64,000 nucleotides of DNA from Lachnoclostridium sp. UBA1308 (GTDB lineage: Bacteria > Bacillota > Clostridia > Lachnospirales > Lachnospiraceae), in contig DBTU01000031.1 in the NCBI GenBank assembly GCA_002307215.1, positions 61,219-125,218 of the forward strand. Reading direction: 5' to 3'. Positions 42,045 to 50,696 of this stretch are shown here, piece by piece. The position numbers were made by a program, and so were the translations under genes. The notes under the pieces are model-generated. The model was not told the origin of the DNA and did no database searches. It saw only the letters and a list, made by a program, of their open reading frames with translations. The stretch's first letter is position 1. Each line of letters starts with the position of its first letter.

Positions 42045-44897
42045 TTGTTTGATACATTCCTGGACTACGTAAAAAATTTATTTAAATCAAGATTATTTCC
42101 AATTACCTTGATCTATTTGGCATTGTTCTTTATTATTATTCATCGATTGTTTGTCCTTCAGATTGTTCAGGGACAGATTATTGCCAAAGACGGACAAATC
42201 AAGGATGTTGAATATAGAGAGATTGAAAGCGCGAGAGGGAATTTCTATGACTGCAAAGGAAAGATTCTGGCTTCGAATGCTCTGACCTATTCCGTTGTGA
42301 TGGAAGACAGTACAAAAATAGAGTCAAATGAGCAACGTAATGAGATCATATACAGATTAATTAATATGATTGAGAGTAACGGTGATACCTTAGATAATGA
42401 ATTTTATATAATTAAAAATAAAAAGGGTGAGCTGGAGTTTACTCTTAAGAAAGATGACCTGATACGCTTTAAGAAAAAGGTTTACACTTATGTTCTTGAG
42501 GATGGAGAATTAACGGATGAACAGAAGAATGCAACTGCGCAGGAGGTCTATGAATTTCTAAAAACAGGGGAAGGTTATACTAAAATCACGACGATGTTTC
42601 AAATTTCAGATAAATATTCTGTTGAAGATACGCTGAAAATCATGAGCATTCGTTATGCGCTTCTTTGTAATTATCCGAAATATGTTCCCATTACGGTTGC
42701 ATCCAACATAAGTAAAAAGACAACAGCTGCGGTAGAAGAGAACAGCTCTGAGCTAAAAGGGGTAGATGTTGTTCAGCAGACACATCGTGTTTATGAGGAT
42801 AGTAAATATTTCGCTAATATCATTGGCTATACCGGATTGATCAACCAGAAGGAACTGGATACCTACAATGCGGATACAAAAGTCTATGATATGACAGATG
42901 TAATCGGAAAAACCGGTCTTGAGATGAAGTATGAAGAAGTTCTCAAGGGTACAAATGGAATTGAAACGGTAAGCGTAAATACTTCAGGTAAGGTCATTGA
43001 TGTAATAGACCATACCGATCCGTCAGCCGGTAATGATGTTTACCTAACAATAGATTCGGATCTTCAAATTGGAGCCTATAGGCTGCTAGAGCGAGAAATT
43101 GCTAATATTCTTTTAGATAATATGTCTACTAAAATAGATGATTATGGCAGCAAGGGAGAAAGTGCCGCAGACATAAAGATACCAATCTATGAGTTTTATA
43201 ATGCACTTATTAACAATAATATTATTGATATCAATCATTTTAATGCCAAAGATGCAACTTCCCTTGAAAAGGAAACCTATCAGAAATATCGAGATTCTTC
43301 AGAAGATGTTTTTCAACAGTTAGAAACCTATTTGAATATTGATAACACAGTCACTAACGATAAAGCCGGTGAGATGCAGGATTATCTTAACTATTACTAT
43401 TCTGTCATGAAGTCGAGCGGGCTCTTACTTGTTGATAAAATACCTGATAATGATCAATCCTTGCTGGATTATAAAAACAATAAAACAAGTTTAAGCAGCT
43501 TTATAATAACTGCGCTTGCTAATAACTGGATAGATTTGTCGAAACTTGAAGTAGGAGATAAGTACTACACTACCGATGAATTATATGAGAAAATAGTCGT
43601 AAATTTGAAGAATGACATGCAAAGTGATGACATATTCAATAAAATGATCTATCGAAATTTGGTATTTTCATACAAATTATCAGGAACTGAAATTTGTCTT
43701 TTATTATTCGACCAAGGTGTGCTAAAATATAACAATGAAGAAGTAAATGATTTAAAGAACGGTAATATATCACCCTATGATTTTATAAGGGAAGAGATAA
43801 ATTCCTTGGAAATTACGCCGGCTATGTTTGCGTTGACACCCTGTAGCGGTTCCGTGGTTATAACTAATGTAAAAACCGGGGATGTTTTAGCTCTTGTCTC
43901 CTATCCGGGATATGATAATAATAAGTTTGCCGGCAAGATTGATGAAGATTATTTTAATCAAGTAAATAATGATTTATCAAGACCACTTAGAAATAAACCG
44001 ATATCCGAGGCGGTTGCGCCCGGCTCTACCTTTAAAATGGTTACCGCCGTAGCTGCTCTTGAGGAAGGAGCAACTACACCGACATATGAAGTATATGACC
44101 TGGGAGAATTCACAAAGATAACACCTTCCCCCAAATGTCATGTCTATCCCAGCTCCCACGGCTCCGTTAATATTATGGATGCACTTGCAGTTTCCTGCAA
44201 CTATTTCTTCTTCGAAATGGGCTGGCGTCTTAGTCTCGACAGCTCAGGCAAATATAATCCGGACAAGGGATTGGCTACTTTAAGAGAATATGCTACGATG
44301 TTCGGTCTGAATAAAACCTCGGGTATTGAACTCAATGAATCAAAACCGCAGATATCAACAATTGACTCCGTCCGTTCTGCAATCGGACAGGGAAATAACT
44401 TATATACTCCGGTTCAATTATCACGATATGTAACAACTCTGGCTAATAAAGGAACCTGTTATAACCTGACATTATTAGATAAAGTTGTAACCAATGATGG
44501 AAATGTTGTTACGGATAACAGTGCGATAGTAAATCATAAGTTGGATAAGATTAAGGATGTAACCTGGGATACAGTACAGAAGGGTATGTATAATGTAGTT
44601 AATATACCGAAAGGTTCTGTATATTCGACATTTAAAGACTTTGGCGTAACCGTAGCCGGTAAAACCGGTACTTCACAAATAAGTACATCCATTCCGAATA
44701 ATGCGTTATTTGTTTCTTATGCACCCTATGAGGATCCGGAAATATCGATTACTACGGTAATACCGGGCGGATATACGTCACATAATACTGCACTGCTTGC
44801 CAAAAACATCTATTCCTTGTATTATGGCTTTAATGATATTGATACATTATTAGCCGATGAGGCTAACTCAAGTACGAAGAGTGCTACGATAGAATAA
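42045..44897 (+). CDS. mrdA: penicillin-binding protein 2 (elongasome transpeptidase), long form
   Basis: A class B PBP that cross-links side-wall peptidoglycan. At 950 residues it is about 250-300 longer than E. coli PBP2. It has an N-terminal membrane anchor (~15-37) and a pedestal domain. A Lys/Asp/Asn-rich insertion lies between the pedestal and the catalytic core (about 350-580). The catalytic SxxK is S661-TF-K664, SCN follows (VSCNYFFF), and KTG is at 873. TTG start with GAGGAGG. Long forms are frequent in clostridia. Confidence 0.92.
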   Translation: MFDTFLDYVKNLFKSRLFPITLIYLALFFIIIHRLFVLQIVQGQIIAKDGQIKDVEYREIESARGNFYDCKGKILASNALTYSVVMEDSTKIESNEQRNEIIYRLINMIESNGDTLDNEFYIIKNKKGELEFTLKKDDLIRFKKKVYTYVLEDGELTDEQKNATAQEVYEFLKTGEGYTKITTMFQISDKYSVEDTLKIMSIRYALLCNYPKYVPITVASNISKKTTAAVEENSSELKGVDVVQQTHRVYEDSKYFANIIGYTGLINQKELDTYNADTKVYDMTDVIGKTGLEMKYEEVLKGTNGIETVSVNTSGKVIDVIDHTDPSAGNDVYLTIDSDLQIGAYRLLEREIANILLDNMSTKIDDYGSKGESAADIKIPIYEFYNALINNNIIDINHFNAKDATSLEKETYQKYRDSSEDVFQQLETYLNIDNTVTNDKAGEMQDYLNYYYSVMKSSGLLLVDKIPDNDQSLLDYKNNKTSLSSFIITALANNWIDLSKLEVGDKYYTTDELYEKIVVNLKNDMQSDDIFNKMIYRNLVFSYKLSGTEICLLLFDQGVLKYNNEEVNDLKNGNISPYDFIREEINSLEITPAMFALTPCSGSVVITNVKTGDVLALVSYPGYDNNKFAGKIDEDYFNQVNNDLSRPLRNKPISEAVAPGSTFKMVTAVAALEEGATTPTYEVYDLGEFTKITPSPKCHVYPSSHGSVNIMDALAVSCNYFFFEMGWRLSLDSSGKYNPDKGLATLREYATMFGLNKTSGIELNESKPQISTIDSVRSAIGQGNNLYTPVQLSRYVTTLANKGTCYNLTLLDKVVTNDGNVVTDNSAIVNHKLDKIKDVTWDTVQKGMYNVVNIPKGSVYSTFKDFGVTVAGKTGTSQISTSIPNNALFVSYAPYEDPEISITTVIPGGYTSHNTALLAKNIYSLYYGFNDIDTLLADEANSSTKSATIE

Positions 44898-44964
44898 ACG
44901 AGATGATCAGGCTTTTTAATCACGTGCCTGGATAAAACGGATTAATCCGGAAAGGAGTGATACC

Positions 44965-45630
44965 ATGAATAATTCTGTCATGATAAAAGGTAATAAATAT
45001 GGAATCATTGTTGTTTTAAGTCCTGATGAACCTTATGAGGAATTAAAGCTATTAATTGCGGACAAATTCAAAGAATCCAGTAAGTTTTTTGAGAATGCAA
45101 AGATGGCAATCAGCTTCGAAGGAAGAAAACTAACCAATGAAGAACAGAGGGAAATACTGGATATTATTCATGAAAATGCCGATATGCACATTGTATGTAT
45201 CATGGAAAACGATGCGGAGATTCAGGAAAAATTTCATAAAACTCTAGATCAGAAGCTGATTGAGCTGTCAAATAATACAGGTCAGTTTTACAAGGGAATT
45301 CTGCGTTCCGGTACGTCTTTGGAATTTGAAACGAGTGTCATTATTATTGGCGATATCAACCATGGAGCAAGAGTAGTATCAAAAGGGAATATAATTGTGC
45401 TGGGTTCCTTAAAGGGGAATGCCTTTGCCGGAGCAACCGGTAATACAAATTCCTTTGTCGTAGCACTTGATATGTGTCCAACTCAAATTCGAATTGCTGA
45501 TACAATAGCAAGAGCCCCTGATAAACCACAAAAGGATGAAGTGAAGGAGACCAAGATAGCATTTTTAGAGAATGGAAACATCTATATTGAAACTCTGAAT
45601 AAGAATATCCTTCAGGATATTAATCTGTAA
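44965..45630 (+). CDS. minC: septum site-determining protein MinC
   Basis: 221 residues. An N-terminal FtsZ-antagonist domain is followed by a C-terminal right-handed beta-helix (IIIGDINHGARVVSKGNIIVLGSLKGNAFAG) that binds MinD. It prevents polar division. RBS AAAGGAG. Confidence 0.95.
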   Translation: MNNSVMIKGNKYGIIVVLSPDEPYEELKLLIADKFKESSKFFENAKMAISFEGRKLTNEEQREILDIIHENADMHIVCIMENDAEIQEKFHKTLDQKLIELSNNTGQFYKGILRSGTSLEFETSVIIIGDINHGARVVSKGNIIVLGSLKGNAFAGATGNTNSFVVALDMCPTQIRIADTIARAPDKPQKDEVKETKIAFLENGNIYIETLNKNILQDINL

Positions 45631-45745
45631 ATATGGTATCACTGTTGGCTCTATGCCTGCTTATTATATATATTAACTGACTCACGGTGTAGAAACATAT
45701 ACAATAGTTAACAAATTCACTTATTATAAATGCTATGAAAAAGAC

Positions 45746-45843
45746 ATGGGGGAGAAATCCTACCGGTAAAAATGGAGGAGAAATTCTTCAAAGACATGGA
45801 GGATATGAAAGATGGGCGAAGTAATCGTTATAACTTCCGGTAA
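45746..45843 (+). promoter_or_regulatory. minD leader with repeated purine-rich motifs and two short ORFs
   Basis: The 181-bp minC-minD gap contains three similar segments (ACATGGGGGAGAAAT, AATGGAGGAGAAAT, ACATGGAGGATATG). A 7-codon ORF runs 45746-45769. A 23-codon ORF at 45772-45843 overlaps the minD start in another frame. The last GGAGGA is the minD ribosome site. Confidence 0.35.
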
Positions 45844-46603
45844 GGGCGGTGTGGGTAAGACTACGACAACCGCGAATGTCGGAACAGGCTTGGCAATGTT
45901 GGAAAAGAAAGTTGTATTGATTGACACAGATATTGGTCTGAGAAATCTTGATGTAGTTATGGGTCTGGAGAACAGGATTGTTTATAATTTAGTAGATGTA
46001 ATTGAAGGCACCTGTAGAATTCGCAATGCCCTGATTAAAGACAAACGATATCCTAATCTTTATTTATTGCCATCAGCGCAAACAAGAGATAAAAATGCAG
46101 TCACTCCTGAGCAGATGAAAAAGCTTGCAGATGAGCTGCGAGATGAATTTGATTACATATTAATGGATTGTCCTGCCGGAATAGAACAAGGCTTTAAGAA
46201 TGCAATTGCAGGGGCAGACAGAGCATTAGTAGTTACAACACCTGAGGTGTCCGCAGTAAGGGATGCTGATCGTATTATAGGCCTTTTAGAAGCTAATGAT
46301 ATGAAAAGGTCTCAGTTGATTGTAAACCGCATTCGTATGGATATGGTAAAACGCGGTGATATGATGTCCAGTGATGATGTATGTGAAATATTGGCAGTCG
46401 AACTGATTGGTATAGTTCCTGATGACGAGAATATTGTAATCTCTACTAATCAGGGTGAACCATTGGTAGGCAACGATACATTAGCAGGAAGAGCATATAT
46501 GAATATCTGCAGAAGATTAATCGGCGAGGAAGTGCCTTTTCTGAATTTGGAGGAGAAACAGGGTATTTTTGGAAAGCTTTTTGGTAAACGTAAGAAGAAT
46601 TAG
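45812..46603 (+). CDS. minD: septum site-determining ATPase MinD
   Basis: A ParA-type ATPase that recruits MinC to the membrane and is released by MinE. At 263 residues the deviant Walker A is GKGGVGKTT near 10-18. The C-terminal amphipathic helix (GIFGKLFGKRKKN) is the membrane-targeting sequence. Confidence 0.98.
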   Translation: MGEVIVITSGKGGVGKTTTTANVGTGLAMLEKKVVLIDTDIGLRNLDVVMGLENRIVYNLVDVIEGTCRIRNALIKDKRYPNLYLLPSAQTRDKNAVTPEQMKKLADELRDEFDYILMDCPAGIEQGFKNAIAGADRALVVTTPEVSAVRDADRIIGLLEANDMKRSQLIVNRIRMDMVKRGDMMSSDDVCEILAVELIGIVPDDENIVISTNQGEPLVGNDTLAGRAYMNICRRLIGEEVPFLNLEEKQGIFGKLFGKRKKN

Positions 46604-46614
46604 GGGGTGGCTTT

Positions 46615-46890
46615 ATGGGTTTTTCGGAATTTTTTAAGAAAAAGGGAACCGGTAGTATTGCTAAGGATAGGCTTAAGCTGGTTTTGGTTTCTGACCGAGC
46701 CGGATGCTCCCCGGAGATTATGGAGCAAATAAAGAATGATATCATTGCCGTGATATCAAAATATATTGAAATAGATTTAGAGGGATTGGACATTAAGATT
46801 ATGCAGATGCAATCAGAGAATAATAACGGTACTGTACCGGCATTGTTTGCAAATATACCCATTAAGGATCTAAAGCCCGCTAAGAAATAA
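46615..46890 (+). CDS. minE: cell division topological specificity factor MinE
   Basis: 91 residues. An N-terminal amphipathic anti-MinCD segment (DRLKLVLVSDRAG) is followed by a dimerisation domain. The full MinCDE set, together with DivIVA at 54257, means both topological factors are present, as in some clostridia. Confidence 0.93.
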   Translation: MGFSEFFKKKGTGSIAKDRLKLVLVSDRAGCSPEIMEQIKNDIIAVISKYIEIDLEGLDIKIMQMQSENNNGTVPALFANIPIKDLKPAKK

Positions 46891-46902
46891 GGATGTATGT
46901 GA

Positions 46903-48051
46903 ATGTCAATTATAAAACAGTATTTCAAACGTTACGATTTAAAGCGCTATAATCTGGTTTTGATAGCAATAGTAATTATACTTGGAATGATAGGGGCGTT
47001 CTTGATCAAGCAAGTACAGGCAGATGATGAGAATTTATATCTGAAGCATCTGATCGGTATCTCTGCCGGAATCATAGGAGTTTTTATATTATCATTCATT
47101 GATTATCATTTTATTAGCGCATTTTACTTGTTACTATATGTAATTAATCTGGTGCTCTTAGTATTGGTAAAGTTTACTTCCTTTGGTGTGGAAAGAAATA
47201 GTTCAAGACGCTGGCTGCATCTTGTAATAGAATTTCAGCCCTCTGAGCTGACTAAAATTATAGTAATAATATTTGCAGCTAAGCTATTTACAATATTCAG
47301 GCAAAAGATTAATAATGCATGGGTATTGTTGCTTGCAATTGTTTCGGTTGGAATTCCGACAGGATTAATTTTAATACAGACAAACCTCTCAACCAGTTTA
47401 GTAATTATGTTTATTTTTGCAACAATGATATTTGCATCCGGAGTAAGTTGGAAAATAATAATCCCGGTCATTGCAATTGGAGTGCCGGCCGTAGTTGGAT
47501 TTTTTTGGTATATTCAACAGGACTATCAGGCAATATTACAGCCCTATCAAAGGAATAGAGTATTATCCTTTTTAAATCAAGATCAGGATGAGTATAAAGG
47601 AAATATGTATCAGCAGGATAACTCGGTGTTGGCAATCGGGACAGGTCAGCTATATGGAAAGGTTTGGACTGATAAAGCAGAGGTAAGACATAATTATGAT
47701 AGCGTGCCAATCTCAGAAAGTGATTTCATCTTTTCTGTGGCGGGTGAGGAATTTGGCTTTATCGGATGTTGCTTTATAATAGGGCTATATGCCGTAATAA
47801 TTGGTATTTGCTTAACAACAGCCAGAAAGGCTCCGGATTATATGGGAATGCTGATTGCTGTCGGAATGGCATCCATGTTTGCCTTTCAGTTGTTCGTAAA
47901 TATTGGTGTTGCCACAAAGGTACTACCAAACACCGGGATTCCATTACCTTTTATGAGCTCTGGTCTCAGTTCGTTTATCAGTGGAATGATGGCAGTAGGA
48001 ATCATTCTTAATATAAGGTTACAACCCCAAAAAAATCGGGGGAGAACGTAG
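46903..48051 (+). CDS. rodA: SEDS peptidoglycan glycosyltransferase RodA
   Basis: 382 residues with about ten membrane segments and the SEDS motifs FQPSELTKI, the extracellular SESDFIFSVAGEEFG loop and PNTGIPLPFMSSG. It polymerises side-wall glycan with the PBP2 encoded upstream. Assignment to RodA rather than FtsW/SpoVE rests on clustering with mreBCD-mrdA. Confidence 0.9.
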   Translation: MSIIKQYFKRYDLKRYNLVLIAIVIILGMIGAFLIKQVQADDENLYLKHLIGISAGIIGVFILSFIDYHFISAFYLLLYVINLVLLVLVKFTSFGVERNSSRRWLHLVIEFQPSELTKIIVIIFAAKLFTIFRQKINNAWVLLLAIVSVGIPTGLILIQTNLSTSLVIMFIFATMIFASGVSWKIIIPVIAIGVPAVVGFFWYIQQDYQAILQPYQRNRVLSFLNQDQDEYKGNMYQQDNSVLAIGTGQLYGKVWTDKAEVRHNYDSVPISESDFIFSVAGEEFGFIGCCFIIGLYAVIIGICLTTARKAPDYMGMLIAVGMASMFAFQLFVNIGVATKVLPNTGIPLPFMSSGLSSFISGMMAVGIILNIRLQPQKNRGRT

Positions 48052-48135
48052 CAAAATCGCAGTTAATACTTTTTGATTAACGTTTTCTCATATGAAATAA
48101 TAAGCCGCCATTATGGGGCAGAACGGAGGTATGAT

Positions 48136-48534
48136 ATGAATATTGGTATGATTGCTCATGATGCGAAAAAGAAACTGATGCAAAATTTCTGTATTGCTTA
48201 CCGTGGAATACTCAGTAAGCATACACTGTATGCAACCGACACTACCGGACGTCTCATAGAAGAAGTTACGAATCTTTCTATTCATAAATATTTAGCCGGT
48301 CATCTTGGCGGAGTTCAGCAGTTGGGTTCACAGATTGAACATAATCAAATGGATATGATAATTTTTCTGCGTGATCCTCTGTCGCCAAAGTCTCACGAAC
48401 CTGATGTAAATAATATCTTTCAGTTATGTGATAAGCACAATATCCCACTAGCTACTAATCTTGCCACGGCTGAGTTGCTTGTAAAAGCGCTTGATCGCGG
48501 TGATTTGGACTGGAGAGAATTATTTAAAACTTGA
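48136..48534 (+). CDS. mgsA: methylglyoxal synthase-like protein lacking the catalytic Asp
   Basis: 132 residues that align to methylglyoxal synthase (AHDAKK, YATDTTG, IIFLRDP, SHEPDV). The enzyme normally converts dihydroxyacetone phosphate to methylglyoxal. The usual GGDQQ motif, whose Asp (E. coli Asp71) is the catalytic base, reads GGVQQ here (Val60). His87 and Asp90 (E. coli His98 and Asp101) remain. Activity is therefore doubtful. Start at 48136 with CGGAGGT. Confidence 0.85.
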   Translation: MNIGMIAHDAKKKLMQNFCIAYRGILSKHTLYATDTTGRLIEEVTNLSIHKYLAGHLGGVQQLGSQIEHNQMDMIIFLRDPLSPKSHEPDVNNIFQLCDKHNIPLATNLATAELLVKALDRGDLDWRELFKT

Positions 48535-48596
48535 TATGTTTCTATGCCATATATGGATTTTGACCGGTAAGAAAATTGGCAGGAGATGATGTACGT

Positions 48597-49565
48597 ATGA
48601 AAAAAAGAATACTTTCTATAACTGTTGCTGTTTTGCTTTTCTTAAACGGCTGTCAAAGTGCACCCAGTGAATTTATGCTCTATCAGGATACGGTATCTTC
48701 ATCGGGATATTCAACTGATTCAAGGTTAACTGCGGGAGATTTATTTGCTGAAAATCTTGTAGTTATCCCCAAAGAAGAGGATATCGGTAATGATGAGCAG
48801 TTGACCTCAAGTGCATCTTTGCTGGTAGATATCACGGATCACAAAGTTGTTTATGCGGATCATGTATATGACAGATTGTATCCGGCCAGTTTGACGAAAC
48901 TAATGACTGCTCTGATTGCGATACGTTACGGGGAATTAACCGATATGGTTACCTTCAGCAATAATGCTTCCCATATCACTGAAATCGGTGCTAAGGTTTG
49001 CGGTTTTGAAGAGGGTGATACGATTTCGCTCGAGGCATTACTTAACAGTATGCTGGTATACTCCGGTAATGATGCTGCGATTGCAATTGCAGAACATGTA
49101 GGAGGAAGTGTGGAGACATTTGCTCAGATGATGAATGATGAAGCTGTCAAAATAGGCGCCGTGCATACTAATTTTGTGAATCCGAACGGATTGCATGATG
49201 ATAACCAATACACGACAGCTTATGATTTATATTTGATCTTTAATGAACTTATACAATATGATACGGCTCGGTCTATCATAAAATCGTCTTCTTATGAGGC
49301 AGAATACACAGATAAAGATGGGAATTCCGAGCATAAAACCTTTGATTCCACCATATTATATCTTGACGGAGAAAAAACATTAGATCCTGTTCTAGAGGTC
49401 ATCGGTGGGAAATCAGGTACTACAAGCAAAGCCGGAAATTGTCTTGTGTTATTAGTAAAAGACAGTCAGGGGAAGGAATATGTAGCGGTGATTTTAAAGG
49501 CTTCAGGGAAGGAAGCACTATATTCACAAATGACTTATTTACTGACGAAAGCTTCTTTGGAATGA
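48597..49565 (+). CDS. D-alanyl-D-alanine carboxypeptidase (lipoprotein type)
   Basis: 322 residues. A lipoprotein-like signal with FLNGC near residue 20 suggests lipid anchoring. The penicillin-binding motifs are S98-LT-K101, SGN at 156-158 and KSG at 272-274 (KSGTT instead of KTG). It trims the terminal D-Ala of peptidoglycan stems. It ends soon after the KSG block and lacks the second beta domain of DacA/DacF. RBS AGGAGATG. Confidence 0.9.
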   Translation: MKKRILSITVAVLLFLNGCQSAPSEFMLYQDTVSSSGYSTDSRLTAGDLFAENLVVIPKEEDIGNDEQLTSSASLLVDITDHKVVYADHVYDRLYPASLTKLMTALIAIRYGELTDMVTFSNNASHITEIGAKVCGFEEGDTISLEALLNSMLVYSGNDAAIAIAEHVGGSVETFAQMMNDEAVKIGAVHTNFVNPNGLHDDNQYTTAYDLYLIFNELIQYDTARSIIKSSSYEAEYTDKDGNSEHKTFDSTILYLDGEKTLDPVLEVIGGKSGTTSKAGNCLVLLVKDSQGKEYVAVILKASGKEALYSQMTYLLTKASLE

Positions 49566-49756
49566 GAACATGTAATATTATTTGTCCTATGGAAAGGATT
49601 TTTTATAGTTGTTTTTATTTCATGATTGTACTATAATATTTTTATAAAAATTGGTTAATATAGAGAAATACAGAAGAAAATATAAACTGATTTTGATAAA
49701 TTAAATATCCGGCACCGCACATCTTACGTTGCGCCCACCATAAGGAGGAGATTACA

Positions 49757-50176
49757 ATGATACAGATAATTTCAGGTGAAAAGGGTAAAGGAAAGACGAA
49801 GATCCTTATAGAAAGAGCAAACACCGAAGTGAGATCCGCAAAGGGAAGCATTGTTTATCTTGACAAAAACAACAAGCATATGTATGAATTGAGTAATAAG
49901 ATTAGATTAGAAAACATTTGTGACTACTTCATAGAAAATCAGAGTGAATTTATCGGATTTATCTGCGGTATCGTATCCAATGACCATGATTTGCAGACGG
50001 TGTATCTGGATAGTTTCCTAAAAATAGCGTACGTAACTGAGAAGGATATTGAAACTGTTTTTACAAAACTTGCGAAGATATCAGAACAGTTTCATGTAGA
50101 TTTAGTTCTTAGTATATCATTAAACGAAAACCAGCTTCCTGAGAGTTTGAAGAAGAATGTGATTGTATCTTTATAA
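49757..50176 (+). CDS. small P-loop protein of unknown function
   Basis: 139 residues with an N-terminal Walker A (GEKGKGKT, residues 7-14) and a likely Walker B strand near VDLVLSISL. It resembles a minimal RecA-like NTPase. I cannot assign a function. It lies between the D,D-carboxypeptidase and the convergent DUF378 gene. RBS AAGGAGG. The 190 bp before it shows no gene. Confidence 0.75.
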   Translation: MIQIISGEKGKGKTKILIERANTEVRSAKGSIVYLDKNNKHMYELSNKIRLENICDYFIENQSEFIGFICGIVSNDHDLQTVYLDSFLKIAYVTEKDIETVFTKLAKISEQFHVDLVLSISLNENQLPESLKKNVIVSL

Positions 50177-50218
50177 CGGATATTTAAATATATAAAATAA
50201 AAGTATAGATTTAACAGA

Positions 50219-50253
50219 AAAGAAGGAGCATCCTAGGTGGAACGCTCCTTCTT
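50219..50253. terminator. bidirectional terminator
   Basis: AAGAAGGAGC pairs with GCTCCTTCTT around a 14-nt loop, with A-rich and T-rich flanks on either side. It serves the convergent genes at 49757 (plus) and 50259 (minus). Confidence 0.85.
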
Positions 50254-50258
50254 CTTTG

Positions 50259-50456
50259 TTATTCGTTTCTTAATCTTCCAAAGAAGCTTAATGCATATAG
50301 ACCTGATACTCCAACAAGGGCATAAACAATTCTTGAAATCAAGGTCATATCTCCAAAAACAACTCTTACAAGATCAAAGCTGAAGAAGCCGATCAGTCCC
50401 CAATTGACAGCACCGATTACCACTAAGACCAATGCGATATAATCTAATGTCTTCAT
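50259..50456 (-). CDS. DUF378 membrane protein
   Basis: 65 residues on the minus strand, beginning MKTLDYIALVLVVIGAVNWGLIG and containing two membrane helices. This is the YuzA/DUF378 family, function unknown. The ribosome site AAGGAGGT is read on the minus strand at about 50461-50468. It is the only minus-strand gene I support in the window. The divergent gap 50457-50696 also holds an inverted repeat CTCTTTATAT...ATATAAAGAG. Confidence 0.88.
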   Translation of the reverse strand: MKTLDYIALVLVVIGAVNWGLIGFFSFDLVRVVFGDMTLISRIVYALVGVSGLYALSFFGRLRNE

Positions 50457-50696
50457 AATGAACCTCCTTCATTCTGTATATTTTAATTTAAGCTCTTTAT
50501 ATCAGCCCAGTTATTTAAGAAGGCTCAATATAAAGAGATAACTCTCATTTAATAGAATAACCATATTTTTTATACTTATTCATGATATAAAACTAATAGC
50601 TAGTAATTAGTCCCCAAAATTCTAAAAAAATAATTGTTTAAATATAAGTAAAAAACAAGTATAATATTAGCGTATTCCGAAATAGGAGGCGAAAGC

